From NCBI GenBank assembly GCA_965153455.1, contig OZ234493.1, positions 20,574,213 through 20,638,212 of the forward strand: DNA of 64,000 nucleotides. The letters are read 5' to 3'. A program made the translations under genes and the position numbers. Numbering within the stretch: the first letter of the stretch is position 1; each line of letters begins with the position of its first letter. Source of the stretch: Sphagnum compactum (lineage: Eukaryota; Bryophyta; Sphagnopsida; Sphagnales). This document shows positions 11,615 through 24,850 of this stretch, one piece after another. Under the pieces are notes generated by a model, which saw only the letters and a list, made by a program, of their open reading frames with translations, ran no database searches and was not told where the DNA came from.

Positions 11615-14600
11615 AATCTTAAAAAGATTTGGATTTCAGCCATTTCCATCATCTCCCAACCAACACTTTTGAAATTTCATTTGGATCTATAATCAAAACT
11701 CAAAATTTCAGGGGAATTGGGTACATTTTTGGTATTGTTGGAAGTGTATTATTTTGTTGCCTTTTCAAAATTCATTTAATATTACAATATGTGATCAACG
11801 ACATATGTCACCCTAGTATACTTTGTAAAATTAAGTTACAAATTTTGCTCAATGATAGGCAATAGTGTGCAATTAATTGAATTATAGTTCAAAAGTGCCA
11901 TGCATAACAAATGCAAGACTCCAAGACACTTCAAAATGATACTCTCTCATTTTGAGTGCCAAAGTTTTATTTAAAGATGAAATTATATCCTTTTAAAAAA
12001 AATCCAGATCTCCTATATTTCCTTCCAAACCTTTGAAATCTAACTTGATTGTTAAAAGAACTTAATATATATTGACATCCTTTTATTGTAGCCCAAGAAT
12101 TGGAAAAAATCAAAATTCTAACATCATTTCCATTAAATCTATTGTTTCATAATGTTAAAATTTTGTGTCATCATGAAGAACATATTTTATTCTATTTGTG
12201 ACTAAAATATTCCATTAAACCTATTTTGACTATAGGTATGCCAAGGTGGGGCCTATGAGACCCTATGCTAAACTAGCTTACTTAGACTTACATGGGTTAA
12301 GTAACTTAACTAAGGTAGGTCGAACAGGCTATAGGATAAATCAAAAAGTGTTTATTAAAATATGGTGCCAAATTATTTTACATACAAAAAGTTGATGCCA
12401 TGGTAAGGACTTTGTCCTTCAAAATTATCAAGCTTAAGGGATCAAATCCTAATTCTTGCAACTTAGTCTAAATTAGCTAAGTAGCTTGGGTGCCTAGGTG
12501 GCCTAGCCACCAAGCCTAGCTTAGGCTAGTAGGCCTAGCCTACTATAGGAACTAGGAGGCTAGCCTAAAAATTTAACTATTAGTGAATTCAACTAGTTCT
12601 TAGTGTGAAAGACATGTTGAGGGTATTAGGTAGGTTCATGTTCTCTTTCAAGTTCTAAGGTACTTAAACAAAAGGTTCAAAATTTAATAGAACTAGATTT
12701 TGATTCAGACCTTGGGACCACCATTTATTAAAATTTGGATTAGTTAGTGTCTTTTTTTTTAAAAAAAATTTAGGTTTTTTAACCATATAAGTATTATTGT
12801 TTTTGAAGCGCAAGGATTCTTAAAATTGCAACTACTTATGCAAATGAGTAAATATCATGAGTAGGTAAAGAAATTAAGTGTTACACGTATTATGTAGATT
12901 GGTAAGTAGGCAAGGCACCTAATGGATACTAGGTAGGTAGATGATTGATAGTTAACCATTAAGATAATTGCAAACTATAGTGGACCAACTGTGAAACAAT
13001 AGGAATTTCTAGTAGTCTTTTTTTTTAGTGCATTTTGATAGTGAAACAAATGTGACAATATGGTTGGATGCTTATGTTTGAGATCTCAAGAGTCATATTT
13101 TTCAAAAAGTAACTAATGGTTGTCTATTAATTATACATCCCAAGACACAATGTTTATGAACAATTTTTTAAACTTTCACAACATTCATGTCATAATGGAC
13201 TTCATTGTTTTCTTTTTATTCTAGCACTCCTAAAAGTCCCCCAAACTTTTGTGCCATCTTGAAATGATTTGGATATCCCTATTTTGAACTACTTATGACA
13301 TTTATCAATTTTAGAGATTGATGATTTGATTAATCAATAAAAAACCATGATTATAATGATTCCATTTACACGTTATTTATGTAGTGTTACAAAAAAAGGC
13401 AAAGATGTCAAAAAAGTCTCCATCTGGTGTAAAACATTAAGTTTTGAACAATAAAAGTATTGCACCTAAATAGATTGCATAAAAAATCAAATATTTGAAT
13501 TCCTTTTCATAAAATTCATATAGGATTTGACATGGGACACATTATCATCCACAAGGTGCAAAAACATATTGTCATCTTACATCCATATTGGGCCACTATA
13601 GCTTGCAATACCCATCATGGTTAGTTACAAGATGGGAGTTCAATGAATAAATGCTTCATGTCCACTCATCAACCATCATGCAAGTTGTGTTGGTGGGTGT
13701 TTTTCACTTTGGTTTGGTTATAGGGGTTTATGAGCCATGAGTGTACATACTAACCAACAATGCCTATATACTAGCTAATCATGCTAAATTCATCCTATAA
13801 TGTCATATTCGTGCCAATAGTGCCTACATACTAACTAACAATGTCGTTGTCAAAACCATGACCTCATGTTACCAATAGTTTTTTGCTTATCATAGCAACA
13901 CATTGATGATGCCTTCTTCATCCCATCCTCCTATAATAATGGTTGTTCCTACATGACTCACATGATTCACATGACTCATTTCAAGCTTGTTTCTAGTAAT
14001 TGACAATGTCATTTCAATTTAAAAAGAATGGCATTATTAATTATGACTATGTAACAAATAGTTACCTTGATGGCCATCTAATGCCAATATACCAATAATT
14101 AACAAGATATACCCACACTTAACAATCAAAACAAGGTCCACATATTTAATAATGCATTCATATCGAATTGGATGTCCAATATATTTGAATGTTATTCATT
14201 GGTTGACCATTAACTATTTGGAGATTTTTGTGACACAAAATGAAGGGGATTCCAAACCACATTATTCCCAACTTCTTTAACTTGGCTATGTAGTCCTTTA
14301 ACTTAGAACATCTTATTTCTCAACAAAAGGTCCCATACTTTAGGATTAATCAATTTGACCAATTTGAGGTTTTGGATCAGTTTTCAATCTAGTTTTGAAT
14401 ACCTAAACCACATGTGCTTGACCTCTTGTCAAAACTTAAACCATAAAAGAACTATGATACAAAATATATTTACTATATATAATGCTTCATTTTTGGTTAG
14501 ATACAACACTCCATGTAAAAGTCCCCTACAAGTTCATAAAATGTGTTCAAATGGGCATGTTTGTTACTTTCTAAAATTTCATTATTGTGATCTTTGATTA

Positions 14601-14663
14601 CCAAATGCTCACACACTTATGGACCCTCCCAAGCCTAGGTCAAAACCATTGTTGGGCACGCAT
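11615..14663. other. AT-rich intergenic sequence
   Basis: No coding signal seen. 12470-12570 is dense in CCTAGC/GCTAGG words that pair with one another; similar words recur at 1500-1630 and 60300-60530. Confidence 0.6.
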
Positions 14664-14835
14664 GTTTACATGGACTCAAACTTGAGTTAGAATTAAATTT
14701 AACAAATGTTTACATGGATTAGAACCTAGTTTAGAATTGAACCAAGTGGGTTTATATGAACCCAAACCCAGATTAGACCGAAACTTTGTAGGTTTACATG
14801 AACCTAAACCTAATTTAGAATTGGACTTGATATGT
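14664..14835. repeat. Four degenerate tandem units of about 42-45 bp
   Basis: Each unit starts with GTTTACATGGA or GTTTATATGAA, followed by CC(C/T)AAACC and TTAGAATT segments. Diverged copies; more loosely related words occur at 15370-15500. No coding potential. Confidence 0.7.
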
Positions 14836-16910
14836 CTTTAAAATAGAATTATACATGGTTTGGGTCATAGGGTTAGATAGAGGTTAGGGGTCCTAGGTTT
14901 AGATATGGTTTAAAGTCTATAGGTTCTACGGTTCTCGGTATGAGTTAGGGTTTTAAAATTAGCATAAGGATTATTTTATATACAATTATTAGGATCAAAG
15001 CCCAGATGTTCAAGTTATTCATATTTTTCTAAATTAAAATAATGGTCATTATGGTCATGAGTAAGCATTTGGTTTCATTTCGCATTTAACCAATAATGCA
15101 AATTTCTAAATTGGGGCTAAGTTGTGATTGTTCATAGTCACTTAATTGAAGTCATTTTTTTGGTTTTGATTTTCAATGTTCCATTGTAATGACTACTTTA
15201 TTTGCATTGTGAGTTTTTAGTCCTAGTTGTTTTTGGAAAACATTTATTGATATTTCTAAAACTCTCATCACCATTGTGAGGTTGCTTAATACACACAAAG
15301 AATTCATTTTATGTTATTTTGAAATTGCTTGTGTAATTTCAATATTTTAACATTTATAATTTCGAATAAGCTTTGACCATGACCTTAGAACCGTCCCAAA
15401 TCAAGGTCTAAATTTGGCCTTGCCTTGAACTTAGAACTAATAGGTTTTACATTTAAACCTAAAATCATTGACTTGGGAACCAATAATTAAAAAACTTGGA
15501 CCTAACCTTGGAACTAACAAATTTTATTTATGGAAACATTCGTTAGACCCAAACTGAAAGGTCTTCCATTTTACCAAAAACAATTACACTTGAAATAGAT
15601 GTTTCTTCAAAAACTCAAGAACATACCAACATTAGTCAAAACCTACATCAAAAGATGTTGATCTATCATTTTCTATGGTCGATGATATTTGGAGGTCGTG
15701 AAAGGAAAAGTCACAACACCCACATGAACAAAAGCTGATTTAAAAAATTGCATTTTAAGGTGAAGTCACATTATAATGTACTTTTATGAAAATCACAGTG
15801 GAATCTTTTTTGGTTTAGTCAAGTCTTGTTATGTAAAACTCAAATGCATTTGAGAATTTTGTTAAAACTAAGATGAGAAAGTGAAACACATATTTTAATC
15901 TTCCCAACTTTACAATAATACATCAAAAAAGCAGTAATAAATGGACTTTACAATGTAGGGTACATCTAATGTCACAATCCAAAACAATTATGGTTATGGA
16001 CTTTTTTCTTTTAATGGAATTGGAGGCCATGCTCAAAACTTTGGGAGATTTACTAAGTTGAATGTTTCTAACACTTAAGATGAAAAATTTAAATAACAAA
16101 AGGTCTCTCATTCTTTTTAAGATTGAAAATGAAGACCTCAAAATGGTAAGTAATTATAAAGTCCATTGAGATATCTAAATTCATGTTTTCAAGGCCCATA
16201 TATTTGGAGATGTTTTTAAAAGGTTTAAATAAAGGTGATATGAGCTTGACAGAAAAAAAAAAATGTTAATTTCAACATCATTTTGAAGTTTTTATTGAAA
16301 AATACATTGGATTTGGACTTTAAAATGGACTTTCAATTGCCCATTTTCGTCCATCCTAGTGTGCTTTCACCTTTTAGACAAAAAAAAGTTGAAAATGAAA
16401 AAATGCATTTCCAAAAGATTAAGGAAAAAAAGTCAAATTTTGACCCTTCAAAAGTTTATAACAAAAAAAAATTTAAGATTTAAAAAAAAATTCAAATATG
16501 ACTTTATTATTTCATTCCACAACACATATTTTGTCATTGCAAATAATTTCAAATGAAATTCAATATCAATCTTCAAATTTTTAACATTCCAATCAAACAA
16601 GAATTCCATTTTTTAAATTTCAAAAGTTCACTACTAACAATGAATGCATTATTTTCAAAAAATATATATAACTTTTTCGTAATCAAGTTGTTAATCTCAA
16701 ACCAATTTTCAATTGACAAATTTAAGTTATTTGCCATAAGCATTTAAACACAATGCACACAACAAAAATCAACATTGTGACATCAAAAGTGCCTCGCTAT
16801 ATCTTGCATATTTAATTAGTGACCAAAGGTACCAACAGCAAACATTTCAGCTAATCATGAACTCGTCACAATCAACTAGTTTCCTTCCATGACGACAAAA
16901 CCCCAACAAT
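14836..16910. other. AT-rich intergenic sequence
   Basis: No gene or structured element recognised; open frames at 16283-16747 are poly-A/T artefacts. Confidence 0.6.
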
Positions 16911-17305
16911 TCAACACATCACTCTGGTCTTAGCATCGACCTTCTTCAATTCTATTGTTGCTTCAATTTCCTCTCCAACTTGTACCCACCTCCATTGAGC
17001 TATGGTTAGAATACCATGAACTATAGCTATTAGCAAGTAGCTAGGTTTTACCCATTGCATGGGTATTGCTTTACCCGATTGTCCACTCTTCCTCTTTCGA
17101 GTAAATTCATAGACACGTTTTCCTAAACTAGAAAGCACCAACAAGCACCATCATTGCATGACACAACTACCAATTTGCTAATGACTCCCCGAGGTTTTGG
17201 GAGCTCAATTGGCTCCACAATTTTACGTCTTGCACTGGGTTTTTTGTGTTGCAATATCATGTATTTCAAATTTGCAACATTATTTGTATCACGGACTCCA
17301 TTCAA
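16911..17305 (-). pseudogene. Unrecognised broken reading frame downstream of CRBN
   Basis: Two overlapping open stretches on the minus strand join only through a frame change near 17123-17144. The upstream part contains a basic segment (HKKPSARRKIVEPIELPKPR). The downstream part contains another (GKRVYEFTRKRKSGQ) followed by a hydrophobic stretch, and ends at a TGA near 16911. The composition is more protein-like than the surrounding AT-rich DNA, but I do not recognise a family. It could be a decayed gene, a transposon fragment or chance. Confidence 0.25.
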
Positions 17306-18215
17306 TTGAAAGTATCATGGAATGTTAAACCCATCCTTGAATACAAAACATAAGCTCCGAGCATTACATTACTCTTCAGTACCAAGCCACCTTTGAAAGC
17401 ATGTGTTAACATCAACCTTCCTATGCTCATTTGCACATAGATATTAATTTAAAATCTATGAGATTTGAACACTTTGCGGCCCTTGAAGCTAATGTGCATA
17501 ATGTGGATGCTATCCCACAGGGAAGGAGTGACTATCAATACAAATTTGCCTATGCATTGGTCATAGTCATTTCGGTTGTGATTATGAGCTTGCTGAGCCA
17601 ACGTGGTGCAAATCAAGGGAAACTAACATGTACTCCAGAGATATGGTCTATTAGAAAAGGTCTTTTGTGCACAAATCCTAATATCAAAAATAGTAAGGGT
17701 AAAATGCCAATGGCCCTTACATAATGGTTTTATCATTTTGCCAATCTTAGCATCACTACTGAAGGCCACTTGCAAGTAAAATTGCATAAACAAAAAGAAC
17801 TACAACCTATGAAGAACGCCAATCATGGGGAAGACCTCAAGGTCTGTCCATATAATCTATAAATTAATCCATCGCATCCTTTGATATTGTAGTTTATATA
17901 GTGCAGTAGGACCTCAATCCTCAACAGGCCTTTGCAGCATTGCATTGAGCATTTCAATAATATCTTCCTTATCATGTGCTCCATCACAGAGCTCGGTTCG
18001 ACACACATGGCAACTCACCTCAATTGATGCTTCAATGTGAAACAGATAATGTTTTGCCACAGAACTCTATAACATTGAGCCTGCAGAAAAAATGCAAATA
18101 CAGAAATCCAGAAAGAGGTTCATCCTGATTCCCCAAGCTTGCATCTGTCAAACACTGTCAAATAAGGCCTTTACCACTGGCTTTGCTCTGACAAATTGAC
18201 AATTCCATGTTGGGA
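17306..18215. other. Region downstream of CRBN, no recognised gene
   Basis: Slightly more GC-rich than the flanks and includes a 97-codon plus-strand frame at 17431-17724 with one hydrophobic segment (ALVIVISVVIMSLL). No family or splice partner recognised. Confidence 0.4.
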
Positions 18216-18289
18216 AGTAAATATCAGCTACTGGGTAGGACAATGGCCCTCAAGTAAATATCTGCTAATGGGTAGGACAGTGGCCCTCC
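18216..18289. repeat. Two tandem copies of a 37-bp unit
   Basis: Copies at 18216-18252 and 18253-18289 differ at only a few positions. They lie just beyond the CRBN stop codon, probably in the 3' UTR or immediately downstream. No function is evident. Confidence 0.85.
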
Positions 18290-18534
18290 TCGTATTCATG
18301 CTCAGCACCCCAAAAACCATCCTTGCCTCTTCTGTAATGTGGGTTGGTCTTTGGTCCTTTATGTACATCATCGAGGTCAACTAGTAGGCCAAGACTTCTT
18401 GAAGAATCAAAAAAAACTTAGCAGGACGACTGAAACTCACAAGGGCGTTAAAAACCCTTTGTCCAGTGTGCACTAGCTGCCGCAGACCTTCACCAACCAA
18501 AACAAATTAACAGCTTTCACTTCACTTCTGACTC

Positions 18535-21500
18535 CTAACAGTTCTCTGCTAGCTGTGACCTTCGAATTCCCCAAAAAGCTCTTGGTCTGGTTTCCTTTGC
18601 AACTGCTTTAAAACGCCAGCCCATATGTTCTGCACATGCTGTACACTCTGCTAGGGTCCATGCATACCTGCTTCCATCCCTTTATCATCAGAGTTGAACT
18701 CCATTCCTCAACGAAGACATGAGGAGATAAGGCACTCTGACAAGCATCCTGAAAACAATCTAGGAATTCCACAAATGCAAGGTTGGTACAAGTCCAGGTG
18801 TTAAGATGCACATAGCAAACAAATCTACAGCTTCAATTTCGGGATTCTAATTTGTTTGTAACCTTGTGTACTTGACATATAGATCTAAACTTCAACATAA
18901 ACAACAAAATAACCTACCCAGGGAACCAACTATTGGTTGTCTGCGGTTGTCCAGCTAGAATGAGCCCACGTGCACGGGCAAGTGTTAGAGTCTCATGGAC
19001 ATAACCATGGGCATTGACATATGCAGTGATGGGCCCATCAGAAGACATCACCAGCATGTCACTCCGCCTTGCAATTATAGACTGTCAATGACAGATACCA
19101 CAACACCGTGGTTATAAGGTGATTCAACCATAATCAGAATAGCAGTCAATAGTTGCACCAATGTACTCAGGTAATATGATATTGCATCAAGGAAACTGTC
19201 TGTCATGGCATGAACATTCAGATGCAGAAAACACAGACAGAGATGTGCCAAGGTGTGCATACAAAGCAGCACTTGCAGCGCAACTGATCCATGGTCTCCA
19301 GAAGCTCAATTTCTCGACGCAGTCGATGTACAGTGCCATCAACCTCAAGGAGTTCCTGGCGGGTAGCATCCTGGAGTGGCATATTGCTAGCAATATGGTA
19401 GGACAAAAGGTTGGGGCTTCGGACCATAGCTTCCATCCTTGGGAGGTCAGCCATTTGCCTTAGCATGTCTGTCCACAAGATACAGGCAGTCAAACACCAG
19501 GCTTCCAGTTCTCCATTTGGTTGAATATGTGGCTCAAGTGGATACAAGGTTCCAGAAAGAAACACAGACCAGCCTGCACTCACACAGTAAAGAACAAAAA
19601 AGGCTTCATGATTCCAGCACTTACCAGCAGCTCGTCGTGCCAGCTCATAGGCATCAAACTGAGAGTACACCCAATGTGGCCAGGCAGTGCGCTGTGCTCG
19701 CCACCGCCACTTGGATGCATCAACAGCCCATGCCTTATAAGCTCCACCCCAACCCCCCTCCCCTGGTCTTTTAAGGCCACTTCCATTACCATAGTCTACA
19801 TTACCATTACCATAGTCTACTGCTAGTGGTGTTCCCTGGTCCTGACTATCCATGTCTTCACTCTCTAGGTTCTCAACACTCCCTAAGCCTTCTCCAGCCA
19901 CAAGGCCTTCTCCATCATGACCAGGGGTCTCTGGACCTTGGTGGTGTACTCTTTGTATCTGCCCCAGCCAATGCAGTCTCCCTTCTTCATCATTGTTCTC
20001 CTCATCGCCCATTTCTCTCTGAATAACACGTAGAAGATCATTACTTGCAGCTGCAAATTGAGTCAACCTACAGCACAGTCACAACACAAAGCAAAGCAGA
20101 CCTACTTGTAAGGGTTTGAGAGATTTGCCATTTTTTTATATAGAAAAGAATACTGAGCATCTTATATCTGTACCATAAATAACACACTACTCCACCTTCC
20201 ATGCACTACCTGCAAGAAATACCTTCAACATCTACAATTGGAGAACATGAGACACTCTTGCCTTTCAGACATGTGTTCAAGAAGCATATCTTACCGTCAC
20301 CTGATGTTCATCTCATTGACTGAAAGATTGTGTGAAACTACAAAACAAACCTCCTCCCTAGATTTTGGAAGTCCTAAATGTGAGGTACACACAACTGCTG
20401 GGCAGATAGCATGGCTCACCTACGTAAAACTCTCTCCTCTTCAGTGCCTGAGTCTGAATCTGAAACTTCAAGCTCAACTGTCTCATCATCACTCAGTTCA
20501 TAGGCCAGAGGTGATGCCACCACTGCTCGTGGAACTTTACCACTCTGAAATGCAGGTACAGAAGCTAGCAACCCAAATGCATCTCGTGGTATATGTAGTG
20601 GAGTCTCCTCATCAATAATCAGAACTTGAGCAATCAGCTGCACATCACACATATCACACAGGTGAAGTCAATCTCTAGTGTTTCTCCATATGATCATGAC
20701 CCTGCATGAGAACTGTAAAGCAGCATCCTCCCATAACTAAACCTCTTATCCTTGCTCATCCCCACTCAGGTATATATCCTGTCCTGCATGGATTGTACAT
20801 TAAAGTTGTGAGGAACATAGAGAATACTAAGTAGTACCACTCCATCAGCCTCTGTCTGTGCATTGCAAACTCGAAAGCGCTGTCGGCCCTTTGCAACCAC
20901 ATTCATTGAGCCATCAGTGAGCTGGCGCAATTGTCGAATCTGCCCAATTAAGCCCGACCACAGATAACAACATCATAGCTCATACATGGAGGGGCCCCAC
21001 AGTGTTTCTCTTTCCAGTACATGAGGGAACCTCTTCAACCCAAATCTAGCAAAATGCAGCTATAGATTAGATACAAATGGACGTGTAGAGGACAAGCACT
21101 GAGAGTGGCAATTCAAACTGAACCGCTTCATAGCTGTTTAACAGGAACTCTTCATTGTATAATTCCAAGAGGGTGATACCTCTGCAGTGGTCCCCACAGA
21201 TGCAACATGGACTTGCCCATCTTGTGGCCTGGCTCGCACATGTATCTGCAATAAACACCCCTGAATACATGTAAGGCACACACCGTTGCCAAGTAGGTGA
21301 ACAGCTTACTAGCCAATTGCAGATTGATCAAAACTAACTACATTGCTACTTTCTCAGACCTGCAACTAAATCAGCACAAACACTCAAACACACTTGCATA
21401 ACAAACTCCTTAAACAACTTTTGCCCACTATTTTCATCATCTGTGCCTAACAGAAAGCACATATCAAATAGTTTAGATTTTGACAAAGGTAAACAAAATT

Positions 21501-23520
21501 CACATCATAATTTCTACTAGATGAGACAAAGGCTCAAGTCCTAAATATAGCTAGACTGCTGAACTTCTGTTAACAAAGAGAGGTAATGAAGGCTTAGCTA
21601 TGATTCTCATACTGCTCCTACTCTCACCTCTCTTGATCCAAGGCTTAGGGTGATACAATTTGAAGACGTACCACACCAAGCATATTAGGTGCTTCAACAC
21701 TATGCCTTGCACGATCCACAGCGGCCAAGAATCGTGGTTGAAGCACACGAAGTGGAAGTGTGTCCCCTGGAAAGAGAACTATCCCTGCAAAAGCCAAACT
21801 TGATGATCAGGTACCTTAAAATACAACATGCTCCCTATCAAGCTACAATAAAGTATGTATAGAACAGCAGTTCATAACTCCTTTAACATGGATGTGAAGC
21901 TCACCCTCCAGGTAAAACATCGCTAGTGTCAGTACTGCACCTGCATCAGCAAAAGAGCGACTACTTGTGACATCATCCACCTCTGCACAGGTTTAAGCAA
22001 GCATCAGAACCCTCACAATCAGGTGATATCCACACACTGAGATATGGCCAAACACCCATCAGGCAAATCATGGACTTGTACAAGTGCACATCAATCTGAT
22101 ACAGCTGTCAGACAATGAGACTCAGATGAACTTCCCAGTCATGGGTTTAGGGTTTAGTTGTGCAAGTACATAATTGTTTTCATGTGACCTCATTTCTCTG
22201 ATAAAAAAAAATTACTTCTGAGGGATCATGGGAACAGGAGGTGAGAGATGAAGAAATCTGCTCAAGAAAGAGGACATGCTAGATTCCCAACAAGTAAACC
22301 CTGCAAAAGAGAAACCTAGCACTCATAATTGGACTCATTTAGTACCATTGTTTTGACCAGAACAGACCTCCAAGATAAGTATGCATGGAAGCAAGATTGG
22401 TGTCAAATGTGAAGCCACCATGAGCACCTCCACCTCCATCACCACGGCCTGCCATACTGACCATGCACTGGGTCCCAACTTCTTAGTAACCAGTATTTTA
22501 TTCTTGGACCTCAACACTCTTCCAAGGACACTGTCAGCAATGCTACAAGATCTTTCAGTGCAACTTCTACTTTGCAGCATGCCTTTTGAACTGGATACAT
22601 TCCAAAACTGGCAAACAACAAATGGAGTGGTCTCAACTCTCAACACCAACTTGTGTCCACTTCTCTCTCTATTGACAGATTGTTGGCATTCAGATGCAAA
22701 GAGATTCTTCACCCATAAGTCCAGCACTGCAGGTAACCTTGTTGTATGCATACAGCAAGCATAGAGAGAGAGACATAGGAACATTCTCATTATCCCTTGA
22801 TGGTCTGAAAGGAAGGGGGGAGAATGAGCACACAGGCTTCAGTAAAAGTGAGCCCTAAAAACCGTATAATTGGACAGCAAGTCTAGAATCCTCAGAGCAA
22901 GTCTTCTGATACTTTTTATCCTATAGCAGATCAGTTGTGCTCTTGAAGAGTCTAGATATCTTGCCCCTGCTAACATATCACCCAGGTGTGTAGTAAGGAA
23001 CCTGACATCCAAATCTACATCTCAGGAGGATGAAGCAGTGGCAACCAGTCTATGACAAATGTATAAACCCAACCCCACCTCCAAAGAGAAGATCTTTAAG
23101 AAGTTAGTGCTGTGAAGTTCTACAAGGAGAGCAGCAGTTTTATGATGAGCCCAGATGCACAAATGAAAGCAAAAGTAGAAGTTATTTTCTCAAGATGCTA
23201 CTGATCATCGACCAGACAAGCTGACAAGAACATGTTGCTTGCAGCAGGCATAGAAGTGCAATGATGCAAAACACAAGAACAAGGGATTGATGGAAACACC
23301 TAGAATCATCGTCACTCAGAATGCTGGTCGAATCATAGTCAATATCCTCCACCTCCAATTGCTCCATATCAAGCTCCCGGAAATGTTGCCGTTGTATCTG
23401 CTCAAAGCCGGCCCGCTCATCCTCGTCAGACGGCGGAGGTAATCCCGATCCAGTACTCGGCTCCACTATGTCCTCCTCCACACCACCATTCCTCAAACCT
23501 CCGTCAATCCCACCCTCCAT
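18535..23520 (-). CDS. CRBN: Cereblon homologue (LON + CULT domains), 11 coding exons, 610 aa
   Basis: Known role: substrate receptor of the CUL4-DDB1 ubiquitin ligase. Exons, 5' to 3': 23520-23300, 22456-22368, 21982-21905, 21784-21672, 21245-21180, 20939-20838, 20637-20420, 20067-19625, 19468-19263, 19081-18918, 18667-18535 (stop TAG). All introns are GT-AG, phases agree throughout and the CDS totals 1833 nt. The start ATG has A at -3 and G at +4. Residues 1-74 are acidic. LON runs from about 90 (FDTNLASMHTYLGE, FYLEGIVLFPGDTLPLRV) through SVGTTAEIRQ and KGRQRFRV, then resumes at WPHWVYSQFDAYELARRAAD after an acidic insert (about 270-405). CULT is about 505-600, with zinc ligands C508/C511 and C575/C578 and cage tryptophans W564, W570, W584, spaced exactly as human W380/W386/W400. 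It ends in FWGIRRSQ, as in other cereblons. The least certain junction is the exon 2 acceptor. Confidence 0.93.
19469..19624 (-). other. CRBN intron 8: 156 nt, no in-frame stop
   Basis: The intron lies between a strong donor (G|GTAAGTGC) and the acceptor GGACAG|AC. Splicing gives RRAAD, which matches the cereblon family. Retention would insert 52 codons without shifting frame or adding a stop, between the two halves of the LON C-terminal region. A GT-AG intron is inferred because the retained peptide has no counterpart in known cereblons. Confidence 0.85.
19783..19820 (-). repeat. 21-bp coding duplication in CRBN exon 8
   Basis: A 17-bp identical core recurs at 19783-19799 and 19804-19820 with a 21-bp period. 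It encodes a tandem heptapeptide (VDYGNGN, then VDYGNGS) in the acidic, glycine-rich linker of CRBN. The length is a multiple of three, so frame is kept. Confidence 0.9.
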
Positions 23521-24850
23521 GCTTATTGAGCGCACACACACACCCAAGCCAAGGGGGGTGGGTGGGTCTCAACGCCTTGGGTCAGTCCCCTCCTCCGTCA
23601 GTCACCTACGGTTGCATCCCTGACTTCGTTAGACCCTGCCCCCATCTCATGCACAATCTTCTTCGCAAGTTTGATGCATAAGGAACACGTCCTTCACAAA
23701 CCGCCTTCCACGTTCTTGCTCCCTCCCTTTGCGTTCCACACATGAAGAGGACAAAATTCTTCCCCAATTCAGCCTCTACCTTCCACCACAAGACCTCAGT
23801 CTTGAGTCACGACCTCGTATCTGAAACCACGAGAGAGAATCACCCACACCCAAGCAAGAAAAAAGAACCCAAAAAACTCCGCGACCTAACATCCTTCCAT
23901 CTCCCTCCTTCCTAAAATCTTGCATACCCGGAATCCACCACCCCTATCTCTACCAGAATTCCAGTGCCCATCAATCTGTACACACTGTAGCATCATGCAT
24001 TCTCAGCCCGCGAAGAAAAACACCCATCCGCGAGCGAGGGATCCACCCTACTGCTTGGAATCCACCCATCACGAGGACCCGGGATACTCACCAACACAAC
24101 TCATCGAGGAAGAAAAACCAAGAGCGACCAAACAAAAAGAAAAAAACAGCCCGAGCAAAAAACCAACAGCATCCCAAAAACTGGGACTAAATTTGTCGAA
24201 GAAGAAGAAGAAGAAGAAGAAGGATCATCACCATCCAGGAGACGAGGAGATTACCCCCTCCCCACCCCCCCAAAAAAAAACACACGCATACACACACACA
24301 CACGAATGCGCGCGTGAAAGAAAACACCGCAAATTTAGGAGAGACCTGAAAAGCTCAATCAAATCTTAGCCGATGAAAGCAGCCACCCATCGTTGCCGGC
24401 CGCCGCCATTTCAATTGCCGAAGTTGAAGAACAACAACCCACAAAACAAAAGAAGAAGAAGAAGAAGAAGAAGAAGAGAGAGAGAGAGGGGGGGAAGAAA
24501 AAAAAAAACTTTCCTAGAACTAGGAATGGGTGATGGCAATAACAAGACTGGGTATGTGGAAGAATGGCTGGCTACCGCCATTCCTCCTCCAACCTCCTCC
24601 GCCTCAGTCCATCCGTGGCTCCTCACAGATGTGAGGCTAAAAATTTGCTTCACAAAAACAAACACAAATGTATGTGCATGAGGATGTGCAATTGTACATA
24701 CTGGACGTACAAATACGAAACCGACTAAGAAGAAGAAGAAGAGGAAGAAAAATACTTACAAGACAAAACCAACCGTGTGACAGAATTTGGTATGTACGTA
24801 TTTCCCAGAATGTATGTACATAGTACATATACCTGTATTATATGAGGTAA
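23521..24850 (-). promoter_or_regulatory. CRBN 5' leader and promoter region
   Basis: Upstream of the CRBN start codon the sequence is clearly more GC-rich than the intergenic DNA. In the gene's orientation it is pyrimidine-rich, with (CTT)n tracts at 24198-24222 and 24450-24477, a (CT)n extension to about 24488, and a GT/CA stretch near 24285-24304. CTT/CT tracts are common in plant 5' leaders and core promoters. The transcription start is not visible. Open frames on both strands here show no family resemblance and look like low-complexity artefacts. Confidence 0.5.

Noticed and set aside
19161-20618. Plus-strand open frames of 66-127 codons across this interval
   Set aside because: They overlap CRBN exons 7-9 antisense and are shadows of the real coding strand.
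22335-22790. 151-codon minus-strand frame overlapping CRBN exon 2
   Set aside because: It is in a different frame from exon 2 and shows no similarity; the exon 2 frame gives the conserved FDTNLASMHTYLGE.
24373-24681. Arg- and Lys-rich frames near 24.4 kb
   Set aside because: They translate (GAA)n/(GA)n microsatellites in the CRBN leader region.
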